From Flaccisagitta enflata (lineage: Eukaryota > Chaetognatha > Sagittoidea > Aphragmophora), in contig OZ231127.1 of the NCBI GenBank assembly GCA_965153355.1, forward strand, positions 53,382,001-53,446,000: DNA of 64,000 bases, given 5' to 3'. Below the pieces are notes generated by a model. It was not told the origin of the DNA and searched no databases. It was given only the letters and a program-made list of their open reading frames with translations. The translations under genes were made by a program, and so were the position numbers. Below, in pieces: positions 12,769 to 38,880 of this stretch; position 1 is the stretch's first letter; each line of letters begins with the position of its first letter.

Positions 12769-15516
12769 ATGGCGAACGAAACTTTAATAAAAAAATGCAA
12801 TGGGCGATCCTGTGGTACGTGTCCATTTTTAGAAGAAAAAAATTGTTTTCATTCAAATTCTACAGGACAAAGACATAAACCTTTAACAGCAGATCAGGAT
12901 TTTCTAACTTGTAAATCAGAAAATGTTATTTACATGATTTATTGTCAGGTTTGCAATATTCAATATATAGGTGAAACTAAACAAAAGTTAATAAGAAGAT
13001 TTAGTAATCATAAGACTAACATAAATGGTAAAAAGTCAGGCCAAGTTGTTCATAAACATTTTGAAGAAAGTGGCCATGGCATTTCCAATCTTTGAGTAAT
13101 TCCCATAGAAAAAATAGATAAGAATAATGTTAATTTGCGAGGCTTAAATGAAATCCAGAAGGATAAGGCAATAACTAAATACAGGCTAGAACGTGAGAAA
13201 ATTTGGATTTCAAAATTGCAGACAGCTTATCCCTTTGGATTAAATATTTCTGTCAAAGGGGTCAGTGACTTTAATGTTTCCCAGGGACTTTACCAAAATT
13301 TTGAAGGACGAAAAAGGAGGAAAAATAAAAAACATTCTAGAAGAAAACCAAAAAGGTTAAGAAATAACAATGATATATCTATGGATTTTTTAAAAAGAAA
13401 ACATACTGAGCTTAGAGATAAAGATAATTATATTCATTTCTTTAAAACCTTTTTATATGGTCTACCTAGACAACAGTTACAAACATTACAAAATAATGCA
13501 AGACAGGATAATATGATAGATGATAGATTAAGAGATATGATAAACATGATTTCCCACCAGAAATTATTTAAACCAGTCCAAACTAATATAAAGAAGGATA
13601 GAGATTTTTATCATATTCAATTTAGAGACAAAGGACTGGATCATATCAATATAAGCCAAATACTTAGAAATAAAAGTGTCACAGATAAGATTCCAATTTA
13701 TTTTACTGATAAGGAGCCTCCTATAATTGGATATAGGTTTAACAGAAGTATTGCAGGTAATATTTTTAATTTTAAGGAGAGCTTGTCAGAGGAGTCAATT
13801 GGAAAATTTGAAAATGGTGACATTCATTGTAATTGCCAAAATTCCATTTATAAGGATGACCACCACGGTCATGTTATAACTGGAAACTTAGAAATAATTG
13901 AAAATACAATGCTACGAAATATATTTAAAAGAGGACCCAAATATAGATTACCCCAAAGAATAAATTGGTCAGAAGATAAAAATCACATAATAAATTTTCT
14001 TGAGTCTTATATTGAAAATTGGACGGCTAAAGAAAGGAAACAAGGTAACATATTGGTAAAAAAAGAAGATTTAGATTTATGGAAAAATGAGATACTAGGA
14101 GTAGTAGACAACAAAATAAGTCGAGGTAAAACTTTATTTAAAAGGACCTGGTCGAAAAGATTAGATGGTAGTCTAGCCACAGAATTGGCAAGATTGAAAC
14201 AGGATTTTGTCATTACTGTGGCAGATAAAGCTCAAAATAACATTTTATTCACTTGTAAATATTTTTATATAAAAAACTTAAAGGAAGAATTGACACGACC
14301 AGGTCAATTAACCTATCAATTGTCAAATAAGGGACAAAATGATATTAATAAAGATATAATTAATTTTTCAAAATGCAAGGGTATTAAAGTTCCAGAGAAT
14401 ATGGGAGACCTGCCTCTGATATATTGGATACCCAAAATGCATAAGAATCCAATAGGCAGTAGATTTATTGCAGGATCCAAATTTTGTTCAATCAAGATGC
14501 TCTCAAAATACTTTTCTAAGGCTTTGAAATTAATTTTACAACGTATGAAACTATATAATAGAACAGTTTTTGAGAGGACAAGTTTGAATTGTTTTTGGAT
14601 TTTGGATAACTCTTTAGAATTTTTGGAGAAAATAAAATCTGAAAGGATTAACCATATGGAAACATTTGATTTTTCCACTCTATATACGGCCTTGCCTCAT
14701 GGAGAAATAAAACGTAAATTTTCAGCTATTTTTCAGAAAGTTTTTAATAGGGAGGCAAGGCCATACATAAGTGTCAATATGAATGAGGCTTATTTAAGTC
14801 CTACAAAGGCTAAAAATAAATTTTCATTCAGATCGGCAGACATGCAGGAAATTTCAGAATTTATATTGGATAATATTTATGTAAAATTTGGTGCAAATGT
14901 CTATAGGCAAGTGATAGGTATTCCTATTGGTCTTGATTCTGGACAGGATATTGCTAATTTACTTTTATATAGTTATGAATCTGACTATGTGGGTGAAATT
15001 TCTAAGGTAGATCTTCCGACAGCAAGGAAATTTAAGCTTAATGGAAGATATATTGATGATCTTTTTGTAGCTAATTTTCCAACCTTTAGGGATCATATCT
15101 ATGAAATATACCCTCAAGACCTAGAAATTAAATTAGAATCTAATAATACCCAGGAAGTAACATACTTAGACTTAAAAATTAAATCAGAAAATTCTACTCT
15201 AAATTTTTCTGTCTATGATAAACGTGATGATTTCTCTTTTGATATTGTCAATTTTCCCTACATAGACAGCTGTATACCAAAAAAATCAGCCTTGGGTGTT
15301 TATTTAAGTCAATTGATAAGATATGCTAAATTGTCATCTAAATATGAAGATTTTTTACAAAGAAGCAGATCTTTGGTTGATAAACTAAAGACCCAAGGCT
15401 ACAAAGAACATGATTTAAAACGACTAACTTCAAGATTTTTTAGGGAGAAACATGATATTCTAATAAAATATAATATTCCTAATACAGATGATTTTTTGAA
15501 AAATATATTTGAATAA
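12769..15516 (+). CDS. PLE GIY-YIG endonuclease / reverse transcriptase with one in-frame UGA
   Basis: Single frame from ATG 12769 (an in-frame ATG also lies at 12700) to TAA 15514-15516, interrupted only by UGA at 13093-13095 (codon 109). N-terminal zinc/nuclease part: CGTCPFL, then VIYMIYC ... YIGET, an Arg in the helix (RRFSNH) and a HKHF ... GHG pair fit the CCHH-type GIY-YIG nuclease. The linker has the CxC motif (HCNCQ, near 13830). RT motifs: WIPKMHKNP and SRFIAGS, DFSTLYTALPH (motif A), GIPIGLDSG (motif B), RYIDDLF (catalytic YIDD) and VTYLDLKI. It catalyses nicking and target-primed reverse transcription (family knowledge). The UGA falls in the nuclease C-terminus between ISNL and VIPIEK, where relatives usually have a variable residue; CGA to TGA decay is the simplest reading. 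Selenocysteine or read-through is the alternative. Confidence 0.92.
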
Positions 15517-15801
15517 AATTTTGGTGGGAGGCTATGAGAATCTTTTGACCCACTTGTCGCAGACCATAGCCAAACACCATCTTAGTTTTAATATAGTCCC
15601 TAAATTTTGGTGAAAGGCTGTGTTTCTCTTGACCAACTTGTCGTAGTTACATAGCTGGACACCTTTTGGGAAATTTTAACACTTTTCTAAAATAATATTC
15701 ATATTTCAATATAAGTGTTTCTATTTTGACCTTGTGTCGCAGATTCACTTTATCTTTTTATATAAAAAATATTTTTAACATATGTGTTTCTATTTTGACC
15801 T

Positions 15802-16700
15802 TGTGTCACAGATTCACCTTTTCCTGAAAACAATTTTTAACTAGTGTCTAAAATGACTAAAGAAAGAAAATAATTTTTCCTATAATAAAGGATTTTGAAA
15901 CTGGTTGGGAGGAAGCCATGATTTTCAATCCCATGGCCGATTCCTGATGATTTTCTTGATCTCTTCAAACCAAACAGTGGAGGGCACTTTGTTGAAGTGC
16001 GACCCGCCTGTACTTGGGTCTTGGAGGTGTATATATATGTATATGGATACTTTTGTATGTATATATGTATATATATGGGTCGAAACCCTTTAAGGTACAG
16101 GACTCCAACTGATGACCAGAAGCTGTATGGTTTGATATTTATATAAAAAATTTTTTTGGACATGTACTAAAACTTTTTTACCCTTCATGGTGACCTATCA
16201 TCCCATGATATATCTTCTTTGAAGATGAAGGCCTTTTTCCCTTTAATCACTAAAAATCATAACCATAACCATATATAGTATAAATTCTCAAATCCCACCC
16301 CCTAATTAGGATAAAGGGGCTCAACTAGGGATATGGACACCTTGGTTCTCTTTTTTCAATTAGGTCAACTCTAACCAAAATTGGGCTGAGTTGATGGTCC
16401 CGATCAATGCCAGAAGACAGCTCTAACAACACCCTTTCCCTAAAATATTCATTATTTCTAAATAAAATATTTAGATATTTATTTTTAAGATAGGAAAATA
16501 TGACACATTTAGTAAAAAGTATATGCCTAAGGAATTTTGTTAGTGTTTCAAAAGACCACAGATTAGGTATGTATGTGTATGTAATGGAAGCTTACACTAT
16601 ATAAATGTCCATATCTTTTCCAAATTTTGTTCAATTTCTGTTTCCTTTTGATTAATTGTATGAGTTTTATATAGGATAAATTGTTGCACAAGCCATATAG
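15802..16700 (+). repeat. PLE pseudo-LTR, right copy
   Basis: Matches 11730-12633 from TGTCACAGATTCAC through ACAAGCCATATAG, then diverges. Confidence 0.95.
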
Positions 16701-17174
16701 CACTCGTCAGGACATAAAACCCTACCTATCCGTCTATCCATCTGTGTACTAATCTATCTCTCCATCCACTCATCAATCGATCGATCTATCTATTCATCAA
16801 TCAATCAATAAATCAATTTATTAGGTACTCAATCTCATTTCGGTACTCAGCTAAGTGCCATCATCGCGAATTAGGGAGGAATACGGACGGGGGTGAATCA
16901 AATAGCCCTGCATAATAGGTTGGGCTCAAAAATGATTAAAATTCAATTTCCAAGCAATTTTTATGTTTTAGCTTTATAATTAGATCCATATCTACTTGCA
17001 AAATCAATTTAGACTTGATCTAGGCACCGTGTCATCAATATTGTAAAGAATTTAAACTCCTGCAATCAAATCTATATGACTATAGCATTGATAGTGCGGA
17101 CTAATGTGGTGCCAAAATCAAATCTGAATTGGCTTTCCAAACAGATTTGGTTTTCTTGGTTGAAATTGAATATA

Positions 17175-17400
17175 ACAAGCGATGCAGGGTCACAACATAA
17201 TTGCAGGCGGGTGGGCCGGGGTATCCAACCCCCAGCCTCGCCCCAACCCCCCCTCCCATGCACACACAATAACAACTGTGGCATCAGAAGTGCGCACTTT
17301 TTGCGTTTTTTAACTAGAGCTTGATAGACCAATAGATTGACAAACAGATGGACCAACACACAGACAGCCTTTTATTGAGTGGCATTTCTGCAACTAAAAA
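17175..17400 (-). repeat. Hairpin repeat H2 copy
   Basis: AAGCGATGCAGGGTCACAAC at left, GCAGGCGGGTGGGCCGGGG, and CTGCAACTAAAAA at right. Confidence 0.7.
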
Positions 17401-18165
17401 GAGCGTGGAAAAGATTTTCCTTGTGAAAGCCCAAAATGAGCCCAGCCTGCTGCATAAATTACTTCATGAGCCTTATGGTCACGACTCCGGCATGTCGCGT
17501 ACGATAAACAGTCAGGGGCAGTTTGACTGTGGATAGTGTGTAAGGTGTAAATAGTAAATTACGCCTTTTGGATATTTGTGGCGGAAAAATGGCCCCTTCA
17601 AAAAAAGTGGCTTGAGCCTAAAAGAGTAGCTTGCACGCGAGCATAAGTGTTGACACCCCTACAGCCTTTTTTTTACTTAAAAAACAAACCAGGGGGAGGG
17701 AGGGAGGGAGAGAGAGAGAGAGAGAGTAGGTCATGCATGAATTCATACCCGCTTTACTCAATTCAAGCTCTTCGACTTCATTCACCAAACCATAATTCTC
17801 ATTCAACGTACCCAGACTACCCAGAATGGGTTGATCTTGATGAGGTCACGCGACTTCGAACCTCATGTCGGTCCATTTCATCGCTCTTTAGCGTTTCTCG
17901 TCAGAGAGCGTGTCCCTTGGTCGGTTGGTTGTTAACGAGAAATTTTGGATTACACAAAATAAGTTGAAATAATGATTTAGGAGCATTAAGGCCCCTGCCC
18001 AGCCACATAACAGCTCCCGCCCACCCGCATACTGCCCCTGCCCACCCGCATTACTGCCTCTGCCCACACGTAAGCGAGTACTCAGGCTACTAAGGCTACT
18101 ATCAAAGATGAAATTGATAGGATCGCACATTCCCAGTACTATCAAGTCGTATCTAGATAACGTCC

Positions 18166-18266
<101 letters not shown>

Positions 18267-18535
18267 CGAGGATGATGATGATGGGCACCTAAACCACGGT
18301 GGTGGAAAGAACAAGTGTGCCAAAACAATCAGTATCGCAATTGAATCAATATTTATCATAGCAATCAGATAGAAAACTTTTAAACGGTGCAAAATATGAA
18401 ATAGTAAAAATTGAAATTATCTTTTTTGGTACAACCGATATCGCAACATGATTTTAAGAAAATTCAAACAAAACAACCAACTGGATGGTAATTGATAATA
18501 ACAAGCAAATTGCACTCGCCCAAAACAAATCAGCC

Positions 18536-33141
<14,606 letters not shown>

Positions 33142-34114
33142 TGTTAAGTCTCAAGGCAGATTGAAAAATGTCCAGCATTCACTTAAGCATTGAAATTTAT
33201 TGAAATTGTACATTAACTGTAATCATGTGGATCTGAATTCAGAATATATAAATATATCTGATATCACTTTTATGATTCGATTGGTTTCATTGATACAAAT
33301 TTTGTGTGAGAAAGTCTGTAACAGCCAATGACGAATTATCCATAGAAGATCACAAACGATCACGCTCGTTCTCTCAGCGCGCCATCCCATGAAATAAAAT
33401 ATGGCACTACAACCTAAATTCATTAACGTTAAGGATCCGAAGCATCGGCAAAATTGCATATGTGAATTTCAACCAAAACTAAATATTGGTTCATCAAAAC
33501 GTTAACTGTGTATTGAGATAAATAATCAAATATCGAAGCAGGGATTGGATTACCCATATAATAGATTAGTTTGGCATTGACTTTTTTGTCAGCCTTGAAA
33601 ATTTGTAATATGAATGCCCCGTAAGTATATGTATGTACACTATACAGATAATGATAAGTAGTGCTGTACAGATCCATAATGCTATTACATTGCCACTCGT
33701 ATAAAAAAGCCAGACCATAAATTATGACAAGCATGACTCATGAGTAAGCTTCCAGTTTTCGTTAATGAAACTATGATAAATCGAGCTTACAGTATGAAAT
33801 GCATGGGATTTAGAAGTTAGTCAAATAACAAGCAGGGAGATGCAAGTCCGCAGCAAAATGAATTTTTCGCCTATGTGAGATCTTGTCTCCTTCATGAAGA
33901 GATGGAAAAGAAAAATTTGAAAATCCTAAAAATAAATAGTAAAGCGACATATTTGCATCTAAACTATCCATACTGGCGCATGATGGTAAGATTCAGTCTG
34001 TAAGCTTTTAAGTATCACCAAACGCGATTGTGCAATGCGTGTTTTTTTCGATTTCGTGTTGTGCGGTGGTAAATTGTGGTGCGTTTTTCGCAAGCCTGAG
34101 AAGTCAATGATTAG

Positions 34115-34318
34115 CAAGTGACACGGGGTCACGATATGGTTGCGGACGGGTGGGCAGGGGCGTCCAAACCCCATTCACACACCCCCACACACAAACATAC
34201 ACAAGAAGTATCTTAAACCCTCGTCTTTCCAGTTTTGGACTCGATCACCACGGACCCAACAGACGGACGGACGGACGGAGAAAGCCGATTATAGAGTTGC
34301 GTGTCCGCGACTAAAAAT
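34115..34318 (-). repeat. Hairpin repeat H2 copy, full length
   Basis: CAAGTGACACGGGGTCACGA ... GGTTGCGGACGGGTGGGCAG ... GAGTTGCGTGTCCGCGACTA plus AAAA. Confidence 0.85.
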
Positions 34319-34764
34319 CAACATTTGCTGCTGTGAAAAGAAATGAGGTCGTATTTCCTGAAAAAAACTTATCGGCGTCTACGGCTAATTGTTCATTAAC
34401 ACCTCTAATGAATAATCACAACTGATTGTTGTTGTTCGCAGGAAAAAGTATTTCGAATTAACGGTATGACCGCTTGTAAGTTGTATCAGCAAACTGACAA
34501 TCGAGAAGAACTTTCCTTTACCTAGATAGAGTTTCAGTTACGATTACCAAACAGTCGAAATAAAATGACCCACAAGGATTGTTTCTAGTTCATTTTACTG
34601 TGGTTTAACATCGTACTAATAGTTACAGTCGTTGAAGATGTCATCGTTGTTGTCCTTTTTATTGTTGAAATTAAATCATCTTTGTGAATTTTTCTGTGGA
34701 TGTACGTTGTCCTATGCATTTTCACTTAATATTGTTATTGTTTCAATTTTTGTTGCTGTCGTTG

Positions 34765-34822
34765 CTGTTATTGTTGCGTTGTTGTTGTTGTTGTTATTGT
34801 TATTGTTATTGTTATTGTTATT

Positions 34823-34891
<69 letters not shown>

Positions 34892-35005
34892 AATGTAATG
34901 AATGAACTTATTTTCGACATCAGTAAGCTTTGTATAAAAATGTGTCGGAGGATAGTCTGTAAAAATCCGACTTTTTTCCGACAGAGCTGTAGTTGTTGTT
35001 GTTGC

Positions 35006-35066
<61 letters not shown>

Positions 35067-35067
35067 C
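34765..35067. repeat. Two TTG microsatellites
   Basis: TTG/TTA block 34777-34892 and TTG block 34991-35067, separated by about 100 bp of unique sequence. Confidence 0.95.
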
Positions 35068-35217
35068 ACTCTTATCAAATGAAAAGAAAACCTAAAAAAA
35101 TCTGCACTACGGATGGACCGACCAAGGGACACACCCCCTCATAGAGATGCGACGACGTATAGTTTCTAAAAACTAAAAAAAACTGGAGAAAAAAAAATCC
35201 GGTGAAAATTTTTCTGT

Positions 35218-36453
35218 TCAGCGGGCGTGAGCTTCATCGCCGGAACCACGTCCGCATTGTCCATCCGCGTCTCCATCTTCCTCGCCCAAATGAATGACGC
35301 GCGTGACGGTTCCCATTCCTTTGGAATTTGATTCTCTGAAGATGAGACGCGATCCGACGGTGACGTACTCGGGCCGCTTGATAAAGCGGAACTTGACGAC
35401 GGCTCGCTCGCCCGTCTTGAGGACTTTGGTCGCGTGAATCCATTCTATGACGACTGTTTGGCGAATATTCCCGATGTGGACGGTCGCTTGAAAGTTCTTC
35501 CCGATTCCATGCGGATGAAAAAGGACGTAAATGTCCGCTTCAAAACTGAAACAGGCGCGGGGCAGCGGCGAAGACGCGTTTGCCGCTGCCGTCGCCGATG
35601 ACAACGCTTCCACTTCCTCCAACGGCGGAGGCTCAAATGGGAATAAAGCGTCGAGAGACTCGTCGCCGATGGACGCTCTTGGAGAGACGGATGCGCGGGC
35701 GGCGGCGGCGCTGCTTCTGCGTCGACTGCGTCGCCTCATCGCTCCAAACTGCGCGTTTCGTAGCGGAGAACCGCCTGCGGCAGCGGCGGAAGCAAAAAAT
35801 CGAGGCGGAGAAGAAAAGGAATTCTTATCGGTGTTTCCACCGGTAGAAGATGACAGTGCGGATGGTGACGTGGCGCCCATCTCCGGTGACGTGGCTTCAA
35901 GAGGATGCTGCTGTTGCTGCGCTTTAAGCAATACGCTACCTTTCCTCAAGATAGATTTCGGATAAGATCGTCCCAACGCCAATGTAGCCGCTTGGCCGGC
36001 TTGGACTGTCCGGCAGGGTGCTCTATTTCGATGGAGCGATTGAACTTGGACGCGAACGAAGCGTCCCGTGGGATCTGAGGGGCCCAGCAGCAATTGATCG
36101 CCGACTCGTATCACCCCTTTGACAAGACGACCGCCGACGATGCTGCCCAAGGACGGGATGTGGAAGATTTCGTCCACTTGAAACTCGCTATCTTCTTGCA
36201 AATCGCGCTCTTTATCCTTCGGAGTTTCACCCATCGGTGGAAGTGCGTAGAGGAACTTGAGCAGCAAGTCGATGCCGACGCCGGTCACGGAAGAGACTTC
36301 GAAGATAGGGCTTACCGTTTGAGACGTTACTGATGATGCGGCAGTTAGAGCGGAATCGGCAGATGTGACGCGATAGGGGACCTGATGAAAAAATAATGGT
36401 TTTTTTATGCCTACCACTTCGTCAGTCAGGATTCATCAATGGAATGTGGTATC

Positions 36454-36546
<93 letters not shown>

Positions 36547-36621
36547 GAAATATTCTTCGACTTATGCCTTTGTCTATTGCTAATGTTGTTGTTGTTGTTA
36601 TGTTGTTGATGATGTTGTTTA

Positions 36622-36680
<59 letters not shown>

Positions 36681-36958
36681 CTTTGTCGCTGAAGTTTTCA
36701 ATTGCAAACACGCAAATCTATAAGACATATGTAAGATGCTTTGCCCGTTTGTCGGTCCATCTTTCAGCCCATCAGTCTGTCGGTCCGTAATGAGTTGGAA
36801 AGTGTGAAAACTCGCATTTATGATGCTACAGTTATGATTGTCTGTGTAGGAATGTGTGTGTGTGGGGGTGTGAAATGTGGATATGGCCTGGGGGTTGTTC
36901 GCCCCTGAGTTCCCGTCCGCAACAATATCGTGATCCCGCGTCACTTTCTTCGCCGATT

Positions 36959-37033
<75 letters not shown>

Positions 37034-37122
37034 TCTTTCAGTGGCATCATCTTGACATTTGTGTTTATGTTTATGGTTGTTGTTGTCGCTTTTTTGTTGA
37101 CTAGACTATTCTTCATCCGTTT

Positions 37123-37208
<86 letters not shown>

Positions 37209-37250
37209 GCTGTTGTTGTCGCTTCTGATATTTTCTTCGTCTATTGCTCA

Positions 37251-37310
<60 letters not shown>

Positions 37311-37360
37311 CGCTGTAGTTTTTCTCATCGCGTCTCAATTTTCTGGTCTACAGAATCTTC

Positions 37361-37447
<87 letters not shown>

Positions 37448-37505
37448 TCCATCCTTCCAATCGCATCATCCTAACGTTTATTGTCATGCTGCTGCTGCTG
37501 CTGTT

Positions 37506-37568
<63 letters not shown>

Positions 37569-37684
37569 AATAAATATTGTTGTTGAGCTTTAGATATTCA
37601 TGTTGCTTTTTTCTCTTCTCTTCCTCTTACTCATTGTTGAGCGCTAGATATCAATGAACATTGTCGTCAGGACTATTCTTCGTT

Positions 37685-37741
<57 letters not shown>

Positions 37742-38792
37742 AACTATGGCAAAAAAAAAAACCGAACAACTTTTGAGAGAGCAAAATAGTATGAAGATGG
37801 TTAAAATTTCATCAAAATCCGTTGAAAACTTTAGCCGTTATCACGTTTTTACTGAAGTCACCTCTTTTTTGGACTGCCAGAGATGACATTTATCCTAAAT
37901 CAAAATAATACTATTTTTAGTAAAATTGGCATTGTGCAAAAAGTTTCGGGAGTTTTGTCATGATTTTTGAACTGTAGTCTGATGGTAATATCTACTAATA
38001 CTAGGCAAAATTCGCATCTCCTCAGATAAAGTCTAGTGGGGTAGAAATTGGTTGATTGTAAGCTTGCTCAGGATAAGAAATATTCTGCTACCAGTTAGAG
38101 TATTTTTGCAATTTGGGGGACTAAAAATGCTTCAATCTCCACAAAAATTTTACTAGAGATGAATCATATGTACAAAAGTCCCCAGTTAAAAAATTATGAT
38201 AATTGGTAAAAAACTCTGGCCTTAGCATCGATTTATATTTCAGATTTTGTCTTTATTTACTTCATTCTAAAAACCACAAAAACAGTTTTAGAAAACTTTC
38301 TGTTTCTGCTAAAATAATTGGAGTTTTGTAATGAAATTTTAATCACAGCCCGCTAACAATGTTGTCTACCTCCACTTCAAATTTCATCAAAATTGGAGTA
38401 GTTTTAATACGGTTTTTAAAGTTTGTTTATTCATTCTTAGTAAATTCTTATGTGTGTACATCGAATTTCTGATCATCTGACAAGCACTTTTAAAAAATCT
38501 ATAAATCCCAAACTATTCAGAGAAGGTCATTGATTTTTTCCGTGATGCTTAATGACACTAAAAAGTAAAAATTTCAGCACACTGGGTTAATTTTCAAAGG
38601 ATTTATGAGCAAAAGAAGTAACTGTTCGGTTTTTTCTTTGCCATAGTTAGTTTTTCTTTTCGCGTCTCATATGTCTGGTCTAGAGATTCTTCGTCAATTT
38701 GACGTTAAAGTTGTTGTTGTTTCTTATTATTTTTGTTATTGTTGTCATTGTAGTTGCCTCAGTTGTGGTTTACAAATTTCAATATTTTCCTT

Positions 38793-38880
<88 letters not shown>

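Larger units (their letters stand above)
11730..16700 (+). mobile_element. Naiad-like Penelope-like retroelement (PLE)
   Basis: A 5-kb element: pseudo-LTR (11730-12633), coding region (12769-15516), a 3' segment with degenerate repeats of a TTTTGACC(A)ACTTGTCGCAG-like phrase (15517-15801), and a second pseudo-LTR (15802-16700). The N-terminal GIY-YIG plus CxC plus RT order is diagnostic of the Naiad/Chlamys clade; canonical PLEs carry the nuclease at the C-terminus. Near identity of the two pseudo-LTRs and a long open RT frame indicate recent insertion. The right flank (16724-16815) is a degenerate ATCT/CATC tract, in line with the clade's known microsatellite bias. Confidence 0.93.
33142..35217. 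other. Intergenic, parvin 5' side to GTPBP2 3' side
   Basis: AT-rich unique sequence to 34114, an H2 copy (34115-34318), then TTG microsatellites (34765-34892, 34991-35067). A 101-codon minus ORF at 33429-33734 shows no domain I know. Confidence 0.6.

Noticed and set aside
11730-16700. LTR retrotransposon with gag-pol
   Set aside because: The long direct repeats mimic LTRs, but the frame has GIY-YIG plus PLE-type RT and no protease, RNase H or integrase.
33429-33734. 101-codon minus ORF upstream of parvin
   Set aside because: AT-rich, no recognisable domain and no splice support; compatible with chance.
35531-35965. Plus-strand ORFs of 144 and 88 codons
   Set aside because: They are antisense shadows of GTPBP2-like exon 3, whose GC-rich low-complexity insert lacks stops on either strand.
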